The notes beneath the pieces are model-generated. The model was not told the DNA's origin. It was given only the letters and a program-made list of their open reading frames with translations, and searched no databases. From positions 18,658,848 to 18,722,847 of the forward strand of contig NC_045141.1 in assembly GCF_008831285.2 (NCBI RefSeq): a stretch of 64,000 bases of DNA, written 5' to 3'. Source of the stretch: Nymphaea colorata. Lineage: Eukaryota; Streptophyta; Magnoliopsida; Nymphaeales; Nymphaeaceae. The translations under genes were made by a program, and so were the position numbers. Each line of letters starts with the position of its first letter. The stretch's first letter is position 1. Positions 37,901 through 51,900 of this stretch are shown piece by piece.

Positions 37901-40852
37901 TGGTTCCAATTTCTGCCTTGGCCATGGGGACCAACATAATGAGCTTCGACCAAGGGCTATCCATTCATTTAAGAGGAAAAATGTTCATGTGCTCCGTGTC
38001 TCAGCTGGTGATGAGCATGCAGTTGCACTTGACTCCATTGGATATGTTAGTTCCTTAACTATCATCTTGAGAATGCAATATGTTGTTATGATAACTAACC
38101 CTAAATGTGTGTAACAATTTCTTGCAAAACGATTGAAGATATGCAATTCTCAGGTTTAATTATCTGATGTATATCTGTCTTTCTCATGATAATGTTTTCT
38201 CCATCTTCAAGCAACTGTGGAAAACTTCCTTTTGCAATATAAGTCAAATATTACATATCCTCTTGGAGAAAATTGCCTTTAGAAATGCCAAATGTCTATC
38301 TGCAGATGAATTCACTTTTCTATGATCAATGTAGGTTATGCACCAATTTTTCATCCTGATTTCCCCCCCCTGAATGGTGCTTGCAGGTGTACACATGGGG
38401 AAAAGGCTACTGTGGTGCTCTTGGCCATGGCGATGAGATTGACAAGACCACACCTGAGTTGCTAACAAGTCTCTGTGAATGCCGTGCAGTACAGGTTAGC
38501 TGTTGGAACCTTTTTTGTCAGTGTAGCCGCTTTTAAACTCATTTGCATCTTTTTTTTTTTTGGCTAATCTAAACTACAGAAAATTTTCTTGTTCATGCAT
38601 AGTAACAAATTTTTAACAATCAAGCGGGGCTGTTGTTGGCCAGACATTAGCTGGCTTCTTGCTGCTTGAGAATTTTCAGATCTCCACTGGAGTGCACACT
38701 TGACTTTAACCTTGTCGTGAGGGATGTCTCCTGTCATTTTTGAATTTGTGATATTCCATCAGCTTGCTTAGATTTACAAGTTGCACCTACCAGATGAACA
38801 GAGCCGTTGTGGGTAATAATAGTTGGAAACACTGGCAATATCTTGGAATGTCATGATTATATATATTGTGGTATACTCAGAATATCATAGTGTTGACTTC
38901 TTTCAAATTTTTCTGATTTTTCATTTTGCTTTGTAATTTTTTCTGACAATTTATCAAGTTTTCCAAGGAAACACAAGATCTTTGGTGGTGTGAAAATAAA
39001 AACGGTGCCAAAATCCCTATCGTTAGAGCTAGTATAACTGTATAAGGCTTCTTTTGGCATCAACAGGGAATTTCTGCTTAGTACTGTCTTCCATAACCTA
39101 GTGTTTGTATGCTTTTTTTCTCATTAATGTCAGTGTTTCCATTCTATTAATTAATTCATGCTATTTTGGTTGCTTAGAGTTACTTTGCTGTAGTCTAATC
39201 ATGGTTAATATTTGCTTGATTTTTGTAGTCCAATGAGTGCCTTTGCCTCTCTTTCCCTCTTCTTCCACATTATTAATGCTGGCTATGTGTACTATATAGG
39301 CCTTCTTTCTGATCTTTGAGCTGTTTCCTCAAAGGTACTAGCATCCCGACCTTTTGGCGGAAAATGGATCCCAAAAAACAAAACGTACCAAAAGTGGATT
39401 CATAATTTTTTCCTCAATAGGAGTTGGTTACCATCTGGAGTGAACTGAAGAGTATAACCGACAAATTCTGACTGGTAGGATTTAGAAGAGCTATATGAAT
39501 GCCTAGTATGATAGGAAAAGATGTTACACAAGGTACTGGACAAACCTGTTTATGAGGCCCGTAGACTGTGTTTGATTTCATGACAAGTATGTAATTACGG
39601 GTTGGACAGAACATTTACGTGAAAATCACAAAAGGGGTGTTGTCTAAGCAAACAGAATTGAAACTTGTCCTGTGGTTCATTTGATATAAAAGAATCAATT
39701 AATTCAATAGAAAACTAGTGATCCATGGTGGAGGAACGTTTTTTGGCTTTAGGGAATTAATTGCGTCTTGTATGTTCTTTTGTCCAACGTTTTCAAGCAT
39801 TTTGCAGGCCCATCAATTCAGAACACTGGCATTCCCAAGCCAGAGCTAATCATTGGAGTCCTAGTTGGAAAACGTACAATGTTTCTATTTGTTGAGAGTT
39901 TAACATTGAGCTGTTTCTCTTCTGAATTTTGCATAGAGGTTTTGATTTTAAACAAGATTCAATTTAGGGAGCTATATCGCTGAAGATTTTGGTCCGAGAT
40001 TTTTACGTCAGGTGTCGCTCTGTTGTATTATTTTAGCTATTTTTGGCTAGGAGAAAGTGTGACTTTAGGACCCACTTATAGTTTTACAGGTGAGAAAGAC
40101 TGGTTTGGCTTTTGTCTGAACTAATTCTAGCAACTGGAATAATGCTTTCAGGAGGTACCGTTTGTTCCCACCCATCTTCCTTTTATGTTTTGCTTTCAAT
40201 AAGCAAACTCGGTTATAGACAGAAACGTAAGCATAATTGAAATGGCAACCCATCTGTAATGGTTAAATGAGATAATACTATTTTGTTTTCTCTTCCAATG
40301 GTTGACCGAATGGGAAATTCAGGGTTTGAATGACCCTAATCATGATGTGAATTCTTGCACCAGATCATGTCATCGAGAACCATATGATTTTGCACCTGGA
40401 TGCTGTTATCTTTAAGTCATAGTTTTCGTCCTTAAATGTTTCTTAGTTCCAATCCTAGAAGACATAAAAGTTACGATCTTCTAACCTCACTGACCGTCAT
40501 GCTTTCTGTGCAGGTATGTGCAAGGAAGAGGAAAACGTTTGTGCTGGTAGATGATGGGTCAGTTTATGCATCTGGATGGATGGGATTCGGAAGCTTGGGG
40601 GTTTCTGACAGGGGCTGCTCCGACAAAGTTCTGAAGCCAAGAGTTCTTCAGACATTAAAAGGACACCATGTGTCCCAGGTTAGCACCGGATTGTACCACA
40701 CGGTGGTGGTTACCAACCGTGGCCTCCTGTTCGGTTTCGGAGACAATGAAAGGGCACAGCTTGGGCATGCTACTCTCAGAGGCTGCCCTGAACCTACTGA
40801 AATTGCACCGCGGTGGATGGTGGATGAGAGTAATCCTGTCGAATGTGCTTAA
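34914..40852 (+). CDS. RCC1-repeat protein with F-box-like N terminus (At3g26100 type)
   Basis: Exons 34914-35249, 36593-36802, 36914-37024, 37677-38045, 38387-38494 and 40514-40852 (TAA at 40850-40852) give 490 residues; every junction is GT-AG and phase 0. Residues 6-40 (CLEELPAHLLLEILNSGRL) form an F-box-like helix pair. From about residue 115 a seven-bladed RCC1/UVR8-type propeller follows. Its blades carry repeats such as YSCGSSLCGVLGHG, TCGDNSSFCCGLG, YTCGSNSHGQLGQGD, YSFGYGSNFCLGHGD, YTWGKGYCGALGHGDE and FGFGDNERAQLGHA, with VSAGDEHAVAL and VSTGLYHTVVV strands between. Order and spacing match the Arabidopsis At3g26100 protein as I remember it. RCC1 folds act in nucleotide exchange, chromatin binding or light signalling; which applies here is unknown. 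A longer in-frame leader upstream of 34914 has no ATG, so the start is firm. Confidence 0.93.
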
Positions 40853-42945
40853 GCTCTGGCATCAAACAAATCGTCACTGACAAACTGATACTAGTTGCTA
40901 GTTCTGTACCATATACAGAAAAAAACTGTTTGGATGTAACTTCGAAGTGTCTAGAACCCTAGGTGTGGTATCTAAATGTTGAAAACACCTGCAAGCTTGT
41001 CGGCCGGTTGGATTGCCACATCTTCCTTTTCCGTCTTTTTTGTGAGCAGTCTTGTAGCATCATTGTTTGTGAATAATAAATTGTATGTATGCGATGGGAG
41101 TCCAGACTCTGCAGAAAGGATGGACTATCCTTCTCTTTTTTGTATTACATGGAAATGTGAAATTTAGTTATCATCTTCCAAAGGCGGTAGCTATCAAGTG
41201 ACAGCCTTTACATGGAAAATGAAGTCTGAACTCTAATTTCTTCGAGTCTTATTTAGTGTTGTTGCGCAATTGGACGGTACTTGACCGGCTAGACGGAGAC
41301 GGAGACGGAGACGGAGACGGAGACATATTGACTTGGGAACTTATTCAGCGAAAGCCGTCTGGATGTGCGCTTCCAGAGTGGCTGGTTTCTGGCCGGTCCG
41401 ACTGAGATCCATCTGGATTGTAGGCGGTCTCTCGCTGCATGCTGCATCGTTGCCGCTTTCTCATACTCCAACACAGGAAGCCGCCATGCATTTCCAGCGG
41501 CTTAAAACCGCAGGGCCGGTAGTCAGTTTGTTTGCGAGGTGGTTTTATAGTTAAGTATGCGGATTGGTGCAGTAGACAAGGGGTTGGTGCAGTAGATGAG
41601 GCGAGGACTAATAGGTGGTTAGTATCCGTTTTTAATTTTTGAGGTGTCAACTTCGAGGCATTGGAGGACTGGAGGAAAAGTGAGGGGTTTCAACTTTTTT
41701 TTTTTTGAGTGATAAGATAAAATATTCTTCATAACAATTGGATGAAATAATTATGCTCAGTCAAGAAGTACACGAGTCATGCAAAACTGTAAGGTATTAA
41801 GCGAAGAAAGTCTTGGATCAAGTGCTACTCTGCATTTTGAGCATTTTCCATGTTCTAATTTCATGGTTTTCTTCTCGTGAAGGTAGTCCAGGCTCATTAA
41901 TAGTTATAAAAATCCAAATGTACTTTTATGCAACTGCCCGGTCATCATAGGCTACCTGATTGCTGTCGAGGTTTCAATGGATTTGTTAAAAAAAGAGTCC
42001 TAGTTTGGATCTTGCATCAAGTTTTAGACTATGAAAGCAAAGTTGCTTCAAAAATCATGTCTGTTTGTATTTTATTTTTGCATAAGTTGGACCAAGCTAC
42101 AGCCCCTATCTCAAAATAAATACTGAAATTTTGGTAATCTCAAATTTGAAATGCGACGAAGCTTTTTGAAGTGATTTGTGAGAAATTTAATTTCAAAGTC
42201 ATCATCTAAAAATTTAAATATTTACCGCTAATTTAGACCCAGCATATATCAGGCCTTAGTCTTTAGATTTCAACCGAGTCGATGCAAACCCAGTTCCTAT
42301 TCACTCAGCTTGACGAGAATCCAACTCCCAAATGCAAGCAGATTATAATGCTAAAACTCTTGGGGTAGTGATAAAATCGGGTTCCTGGAAATTTTGAGTC
42401 ATTCAGTCCATCACTATCATAGATCAGCATATCGGGAACTTGCCTGCTTTCTGAAGTCAACTTCAATCACCATGTTCAGCAGACTTCCAAGGGTTTTACC
42501 ATTGCTCTCGGAGGCAATTCAGTTAGTTTTATTTTATCACAAAACAGCTCTAGAAAAGACAGGGTTTGCCAGACCCTTAACATATGAAAATATTTTTTTC
42601 GCCTTCCATGTCTCAACTTATTGAATATTTTCTTCAGAACACCAACAGGAAGTGATGTCAGTAAAGGGAAGAAACTCTGATTGTGGATCCACTTTGAACT
42701 TTTATTCTTCACCTTTGCAAAATTTTAGGTTCGATTTTTCATGAATCTGAAATATGACATTCATAGACACACAGACATCATCAGATCAAACAAGACGCTT
42801 CAGGTGATCGTCCATCATGCCTCCAGAAAAAAGAATGGAATTAACAAAATCTTCTGAAAGACTTCATCAAGGAAAGTCCACTCGGACCACAACTGAAGAC
42901 AGTCCTTCCAAAATATCTGCTTCATTCACAATGTTTTCGCTATAT
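40853..42945. other. Convergent intergenic region between the RCC1 and SDE5-like genes
   Basis: It holds the two 3' UTRs and an (AGACGG)n hexanucleotide repeat at 41291-41324. Open frames on both strands at 41289-41650 are shadows of that repeat and its GC-rich flank. No gene was seen. Confidence 0.5.
41291..41324. repeat. (AGACGG)n hexanucleotide microsatellite
   Basis: Between five and six perfect copies of the hexamer follow the RCC1 gene. Confidence 0.95.
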
Positions 42946-45900
42946 TCAGTGGCTATTATCTGCAAAACTCAATTTGTCTCGCTCAATGTCCACTAGCCGA
43001 ACAATTATAGTTCCAGGATTTCCTTCTTCTTCATGCCACTTGATATGTTCCTTGTCCAGAAATTTGACAATCTGAAAATCCAGGTTTATTTGCAAATGCA
43101 AAAGAAAATCAATCCCTGTATAATAACTATAGAATATAGAGAAATTCTCATGAATTAGATGTTTGAATTACTGTTTCATGTTTTCAAGGAATACATAAGG
43201 CAAGAGAGGAACCCAATGTTTCATGTCTAACATGAAGCCTAGAAAAATCAAACACTTCAAACTCATGACATTCATATAAAGTTTCTGGCTAATATCCCAT
43301 CATGAAAAAGTGCCTACAAACTTATTGTGCAAAAGCATGCACTTAAAGTCAACCACATGGAAACGTTGAACTTCCTACGGACTTGAGAATAACATGAGTA
43401 TAACAATATAAAGGAGATAGAGGAAAATGAAAAGTACAGCTATCCAACACCAGAACTAAAAACCCTAAAAAATAACTATTCCTGAACCACTTTTCCAATC
43501 TAAAAGCCTGATTCATGCAAGGAGTGAATAATTTCTTTCACAAGTTCCTGGTAGTTGTATGATGTGGAGTATTCTCCACATCAAAAATTTATTTCAGAAG
43601 TTCCACAGTTCTTAAATAGATCTACTTGAAGATCCACCACCAACCGGCAACCAGGAAGATTGTGAAAAAGCATAATAATATAATAATAATAATAATAATA
43701 ATGTAATCAATAACCTAAACAAAATAATAAAATTTTACTTTCAGAACATATTAACAAAATAGTTGATACAGTAAAATAAATGATAAAGGAATAATACCGA
43801 ATAATAAATAATATATAGCAACAATAAAACTCGAATTCAATAGGTCAAATAAATAAGATAAACACTATACACGCGTGTAGCAATTGATCCTGTGCTGATT
43901 CATGCTTGTACTGAAAGCACGATGTTATTACATTGATTACTGAAAGATCGGGCCTCGCACCTATTGTTCACATCAGGACCTTTTGTTTCAATAGATTTAA
44001 CTGAAATAATACCCCTAGCTATAGGCCCAGCCATGTAAAACACTTACTGCTTGTCGACGGCTCCCACCAGAACCAGTTTGTGGATATGTCTCGGCAATAA
44101 TTTTCAGAAACTGGATGGCTGATATATAAAAAAAAAATCATGTCTACTTTAGTCATCAATTCTTTCAAAGTCAAGAAATAAAGCATATAATGCTGATCAC
44201 TTACATGGGATGCCTGAAAGTGATGAAAGATGCAACTTCAAAAGTTGTATTGCTTGCCTTTTGCCATGATCATGTACGTCCAGAGTTACATCAGATTGTG
44301 TCTCCTCATTGCTGCAAAGAGGACCTTCACTATGTAGAACGTAAAATTTCTTCTGGTGTATCTTAACCATCATTTGTTAAAAATGAAAAAGAGAAACAAG
44401 AGTATAAACTACGAAATCTCTAAGCTCTAACCTGTCAAAAAATTTTGCAGACTCTTCATCTAATTCACGTCCCTTTGTGTTATAAGATTTTCCCTGCACA
44501 CATGCCGTTTCAGAAAAAATAAGACTGGATCTGTTCCATGAGAAGATCAAATAGATATTTAAGTTGATTGCATCAATGGTAAAATAAAGAGATCCAATCA
44601 AATGCTAGTTGAGACAAAACTTCGGAGTGGAAGTGCAAAACAACTCGTAACAGGCAAGACTTTGTATTTAAATAAGCTTACCAATTGCAAGAAGGTAATC
44701 AATAAGTACTGGGCGCGCGGAAACTACATTTTACATGGTTCTAGCAGGACAAGATCAGTAAGGGCATGCAACAATGGGAACAGTTCTTATGGAAATTCAA
44801 ATTTTGAAGTGGGAACATTTTATGGAATTCTGAACAATGATGAGATGAGTTGTCTTCTCTCTTATAAAATTCTATAAGACAAACAAAAATAAAGAAACTT
44901 ATCTAGGAGCTGCATATCATGGCATTTATGACAATGGAAAGAGATTACGTTGTTTAGTTACAAAAACGCAACCAGGTTAGACTTAGAGAACACAACGATC
45001 TCAGTTCACTATTGAAGTGTTGGGGCCCATAAATGGAAGGCCAGAGATTCAATCCCTTTGAATACAATGGTCTACTTGCATTGAATGCCCTACATTTTGA
45101 GAAATATATGGTCCAAGATGGTTTTGTTAAAAACCATCAAGAAGAAATTGCCTGGTGCAGTTCATAAACCACATTTTAAAAGGTCCAGCATGATCACTTG
45201 CATAATTCAAAACATAACCAATTTAGCTCCTATTTTTGCTTAAACAAAAACTTGCATGGTTAAGTAGACGAACACTCAATAATGCTTGTAGTCATGATAC
45301 TAGTCAAATAAGTCATATGTTTGCATGCTTCCTCCTTAGACCAATATGGAACACCCTTGATGGTTCTGTGCCATGATGCCTCACACAATCCCAGATGCCA
45401 TCAAGTTAGCTTCTATTTTTGCTTAAACATAAGTTTCAAGGTTAACAAGAACTTGTTAAAGCTTGTGGTCATGATACTGGTCCAATTATTTCATCTATTT
45501 ACATACTTCCTATGACAAAATTAACAAATATTGTTCCCACGATATACAAATTTCTTCATAGTAACAAACTATAAAAAAAAATCTTTGAGGTGTCCAATGT
45601 CAGTAGCTGTGGAAAATCAAAGCTCTTTTCCAAGTAGTATACTTTGAAAGAGAAGAAGAAACTTATAATGTTAAAATCAGTCCCCTTCTTCTTAAATATA
45701 AGCTATGAGAGTTATTGTGGGTACACCTGTAAAACCTTATGCCAAATTCAAGACCATGCAAAAAACTTTAGAAAATGTATCATAAAATTTCTTTTGCTTT
45801 TGTTTAGAAGCAAACCTCTTCCAAAAGATATTTTGCTCGGTCAAGATTCCCCTCTGAATATGCCTGAGCAGCCTGCATAGGTTAGATCTATCAAGAATTA

Positions 45901-48900
45901 TTTTCCTATAAAATTATAAATTATTATAAGAAGGCTCATGATCTTTAAAAATCTGAACATTCAAATGTTAAGACATAGTATATATAACACACACATATTA
46001 TACAGTATATATTTTGCATTTTATTATTTCTTTAATTTTGTTCTTTCTGTATCTTATTCTCTTTTCTGTTTTTTTTTTTCAGAATTCAGCAGTATAGCAC
46101 TGAAAAGTTGAAGGGGGTCATAATATTTTTAATAAATTTCTTTTGTATTCTATTTCTTTTTGTTTTTAGATTTTAGCTCAGTCCTGGTCAACAGTCACTT
46201 TTGACCAGGACTGAGCCAGCCCTATAACCAGTTCAGTTTCCTTTGGGACCTCAGGTGTATATCTTGAGGGGAATGCTCCCTTTGTAATAGTTATTCTTTT
46301 GCTAAGAATTGCCAGTAATATTCAGAGTACTCTTATTCTTTTGTTAGTGCATGCGTAAGACATTGTTTGTGAGTGTCAGCCTTGTTTTGTGGCTTACCTA
46401 TTGCTATTTAGAGTGGACTTTTACACCAAGAAGATATAATGCTTGAAACTTCAAAGTTACTTACAGCTTCATAGTAAGATTTCGTTGCATCCCATTGCTG
46501 CTGGGCAGATTTCCTTAGGGCTTGAAATTCACTCACTTTGGCTTCCTGGTACAAGTTATCCTTGTCTACATGTCCAGATAAGGACTTAGTATTACTCAAA
46601 AAAGGATCTTTCAAGAATATAAACAGAAAATATGGTACTAGGAGGAAAAGAGATGAATATCACGAGAATACTTTAACGTCAGATAATGTGTATTACAAAT
46701 GCAGATAACCCCAGTCAGGAGGATACCAATATTTCGTTTGCTATATTACCTTTTTTCCCAAGTACGATTTTCTGACCTTAAAGCAGACTATCTACATAAT
46801 GCTGAATCTGATAAGTACAAATCAGGAAAAAATGCATATCTAGTTCTATGCTCAGGCAGGACACAGTGGATGACCAACAAGACCTTTCCCAGTTAAATTA
46901 CCACCTTCCATTGAATGATAGATGTCCAATGTACTAAAATGGTTACCTTCATCAGGATGAAGGTTTGGCTCCACAGGACTAGCTTCAGGACGGCTTTCTA
47001 CCACTACTTTTGCTTTCCACACCATCTTCGTCTTCCCAGTCTTCTTTGGCAATTGCTCAGATCTCTCAGGCATGCTAAACAATGACTCTAGAACTTCCCT
47101 TTCAAGATTATTCTTCTTAATAGCTACACAAGGTTCTGAGTCCTTGGGCTTTAGACTATCTTCACTGCATGTTTTCAAACTAAGTAAATACCTAGTTAGG
47201 CATGAGACAAGTAAGATTAAGTTCATCTAATCTAGATGCAATTTATTCATTCCTGGCTATTAGGTTCATATGCTTATAAAGAAGAAGTAATTTAAAAGCA
47301 AAATGATCAGAATAAAGAAAAAGTCATGGAATAGCGGATGCTGCTGGCCTTGGATGGAACTGAAAATCCAAAAACAACAACTTAGCAAAAAGTTTCGTTA
47401 GTACTGGTAAAATGTTTTCATGCATCCACATGCCTATTTTCAATCTTTAACAGTACCACAAATCTTACACAATTAAATCAGATCCCTTATGCAGTCAATT
47501 ACACGTAAGAACCAGTAAGATTTATCCAGTACCCAATTTTTGGTTAATAATTTTACTTCTACCTTAAAATCAGCGTTTTCTAGTAAAACAGCCAAAAAAT
47601 GTACCCACATTTTTTGAAAATGCTGTATTGTACCTGCACCTATGGCCTCCCTCTCTCTACCTTTCGTGCACACACACATATATCTAGTTTTCTACTTTGG
47701 ATCAGTACAACTCATAGTCCTAATGTTGAATACTGAACGTATACCACTACATCCAGTGCATCATAAGCGTCCCTAGAATGGACTTTTAAGACCAAAGTGA
47801 CAGTTAAAAGTACAAATTCAAGAGGAGGCCCAAGAAACAAACATAGTAAGCTTCAAACGGTACACAGAATCAAGAATAGCCATCTTTAATGGGAATATAA
47901 AGGTTGAGTAAAACCAACAAATGGTTTGGTACCTATGAGCATGAATCTCTGTTGGAACGTCTTCATCAAATGGACAATCAACCATTTCTGTTTTTCCACA
48001 TGCAAGCTGGTAGATAAATTTTAGCCAGTTAGATTGCAAGGGTTACTGGTCTAACTTGGTGCTGCTTTGTAGGAAATAAATGCAAACCATGATCATAAGT
48101 TGGAAATCGTGTCAGAACATCTTTCACAACTCAGTCCAAGAGGCACTGGAACTAATCTTGCCACTAAGATCCAAAAGGTTCATAAAGCAATGTCGCAGAT
48201 AAATATCAGATTTGGTATTAGCACATTGCTTAAGCTCTTTAAGTTTTCAATAATCTTTCATCTGTTAGCCTATCCAATCTAAACTGTTGACTGACTTTCA
48301 TCCATGTGTATTTCCAAAACTGCAGATGGAAATGCAAGGATAAAGATTCTCACAAAAAGGAGACCTCCGAGTTTTGCGTGTATCAGTCATGATCAACAGG
48401 AACAAGCGACATCTGAGTTCATTCAAAAAAAGAAAAATTTTATACCTAGCTACCATGAAAATAAATGCAGCAAAAATTTGCACCATGATATTTGTCAAGG
48501 ACAAAAGAGTACGGTCACTTTCTAGTCAAATCAGACTAAGAATTCTCAGCCACTTGAATGCAGAACCTACCTAATTATGTCCACTTTTTGCCATAATGAT
48601 GACTGCTCAAGAACAGGTACCATTTAATTGTCAACATCCATGAACGAGGCTCCTTCTATTGTTTATATTTGCCAACATTAACAAAGATTTATTCATGCCT
48701 TGAAGATGTCTCAATTGCTCATGATAAGAAATAAAGATAAGTGTAAGTTACCTATCTTAACATGCTGCAGCAAAAACGAAGTTTCTCAAGGAAAAGATAG
48801 ACATTTTTTGGATGTTCGAAATAAATTTGAAATAGAGTTCTTGGTCAAAGAAATTTCTTAATATAAAAGTTATTGGTCATTGGTCAAAGAAAATTCTTGA

Positions 48901-51900
48901 GAGACATGCATTTAAGCCAATAGAGTGCCACTTGACCTTAACAACCTATGCAATTAGTTGAAAGTTGAAAGTTGAAAGTTGAAACCTTATTGCCATTCCA
49001 TGCCAGTGCTAAATAATTCATGTTGAGTTGTGATTACATTACCCTCCTTCCTCGGGAACAGGCATTTTCCTTGTAAATTCTAACCAAGGAGAAGATTTAT
49101 TTTTTTATTTTTTTGAAAAAAAAAGAACCCCTAGTACTGGTGTTCCAGTTTGCACCACTGCCTCCTGAGTGCTCGTGCTGCTGCCTCCCCCTCACCCTGC
49201 AGATAAGTTCTTCCCTTCCTCCTCCTCCTTCCTTCCTTCCTCCTCCTTCTTCCTCCTCTCTGATGCCACACCCAAGCAGCACCTGCACCCACATCATCAT
49301 GGGTGTAGCAGGCTAGATGGTGAACCCATATATTATAGATTTTAATAGTATGTCAACATATTTGAGGTGCCAATGGTGGATGCACAGGGCATAGGTTTTA
49401 TGACCCACATGGCACAGGTTTTACCTGGCACACCAACATATTGAAGCATGTACCACCAAGTGCATAGATGGCAGACAGAACCATAGCTCTTCTAGATTCA
49501 TATCCTGCCCATCAAAGGGAGGCCTTTATCCCCTTCGACTTAAGTTTTTCAGGAAAGGCTCAAAAAGAGTCCTGAACGACCACACCAATTAGCCTTCATC
49601 CAAGGATGAAAAGTATGCACCTCTATGAACAAGTCGATTACAGATAAAAATTCTGTCAAAGCCTGCTGCAGTAAAATACACAAGATGTGATGCTTCTCAT
49701 GTTTATCCAAAAGCTAACATAAACATGAGTATGGTCCATACACGCAAAATCATATTCATACACATGCTTGGTAGTTGGCACAGGAGATTACAGACACATG
49801 CATGTGCAAGGACACAGATGCCCAACAATTAAACAAAAATAATCAAGTGACAAATGAAAGGATAGATCATTGACCATGCCCTGTACAAGCTTCAATATGT
49901 CTACCAAACTGTCACAATGCTTCAGGTAATGTTTGGTGCTGTGCCATACAGACACTAAGTACACAAGGAAGTGTGAGTGCAACATAGTTACAGCCATCAT
50001 TATCAAGGTTCCAGCAGTTGGTTTTCCCCTCATAATATTTCTAGATGTATAGCGTAAAAGTTTTATATTCCAAATGCAATCACTCATATAGTAATTATAC
50101 TCCCTTTTTATAAAAAGAATACGTCCACAAGCATATACCATGAATTTACAAGTACCACAAAAGAAAGGTAATATGACCCATTGAGAAGAACACCCACAAT
50201 ACTGTCCATGGTCACCATAAACCCTATGTACATAGAATAACAGCCAACATCCACCTACTATAGTACTGATGAATATGAGAATATTAATGTTGTGAAGCAC
50301 CACTTACATGACTGGTACTTACCATGTCACCATCTTTGAAATGATGAATCTGGTCCTCTACAAAGGTGGAAGCTAACTTAAGTAATTCCTTTGCAGCCTG
50401 GAAAACCAAAACTGTTATAAAGCTTCTCCTCAACAGCAATCAAATACACATTAGGGAATAAGTTTCCAACAGTACAAAGACCATGAAGAACATTCCTGTG
50501 TTGAATATACTTGACATGCCATAAGCATATTTCACATATGTATTTGCATCAAAAGTACATTTTAACAGTTTAGCATAAGCTACATTGGATTCGGAGCAAG
50601 GTTTTCGTGAGACAACTACTTGTGATGCCAACTAAATCAAGCCATCATAGTTCTTAAGTCTTAACCATGCAATCACAGTGAAAAAGGGTTTAATTTTGGG
50701 AAAAAGAAAGGTCCTACATCCTACAAGAGATAAAAAAGAACCAAACAAGTATTGGAAACAGTTTTATGCTTATGCATATGTTCTAAATAGATAGTGTCAT
50801 GTTCTGTTATTTTTTAGGATTCCTTTTATGGAACTCTCATTTGTAACAGCAACGGTGTGCTTATATTTTCAGGCACAGAAGTAATTAAGAAAATATGCTG
50901 CTTGCAACAGATGGTAAACACAATAAGGTGACTGTAATAACAATATTTGAAACCAACTATTACAAAGTCATTGAATGTCCTAATACAAGCCAATTTGATA
51001 ACCGCTGCAAGATCAAGAGCCTAAACCAAGCTTATCTCTCTTTCACCATAGAATTTTGACGTCACATTCGACAATAAAAAATAAAAAAAAAGCTGCCATG
51101 TCTTAGACTATGCCAGGTTTGAGAAAAGTTGTTAGCATGATATTGTGCGTCTTCTATATCTATGAGTATCCGTGTTGTATAGTTTCATGCTTTTTATTAT
51201 TCCCATGCACAGTACTGTCATTCTTAACCATAGTAGACCACAAACATTATCATAAGTATTCTGAAAATCCTCTTTGAACCATAAGTATATGTTAGAATAT
51301 TGTGTATTGGGAACCGGGTCTGGATGTGGACCCGGTCCCATGGGCGCGGGAACCGAGAGTGGCTCGGTTCCCTAGACAGGTCTCCCTCTTATATTCCCAC
51401 TTATTGCTGTTTTGTTGATTAAGTGAGTAATAATATTCTCTCTCCTAGGGTTGCGGTTTTGCCCCTAGGTTAGAGCCTCTCCGTGGTTTTTCACCTCTTC
51501 TTGAGGTTTTCCACGTATATCGTGTGTTTCCTCTCTGTTTCTCTAGTCCATTGTGTGTTTCTACATGGTATCAGAGCCAACGCGTGTGAGATTGTTGGTG
51601 TGCCAGTAGCGTATCCGCCGTTTTTCTGTCGCCCGCCAGTTTTTGGTCTCTGCCGCCGCCGTCATCCGTTTTTTCTGCCGCCACTTCCCGCTGCTGCCGC
51701 CGCTGCCGTTTCCGCCGTCGTCATCCCTTTCCGCTGCCGCCGTCGTCATCCCTTTCCGCTGCCGCCGGCGTCCTCTACAGCGCCGTCGCCCCCTTCAACG
51801 CCGTCGCCTGCGCGCCTCCTGGTTTTCCTGGTGTTGGGTAGTGCTGCTTGTTGGTGCACGTGATGGCCGAAGAGATGATCCCCAAGATTGATGTTGCCTT

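Noticed and set aside
49788-50303. 171-codon minus-strand open frame next to SDE5-like exon 3
   Set aside because: It ends just before the exon, lies in intron 3 (50322-48007) and has no DUF1771, Smr or other recognisable sequence. The exon at 50397-50323 joins cleanly to both neighbours without it.
51483-51863. 126-codon open frame ahead of copia gag
   Set aside because: It spans the LTR end, the primer site and the GC-rich leader repeats. It lies in a different frame from gag and has no gag-like features, so it is leader sequence.
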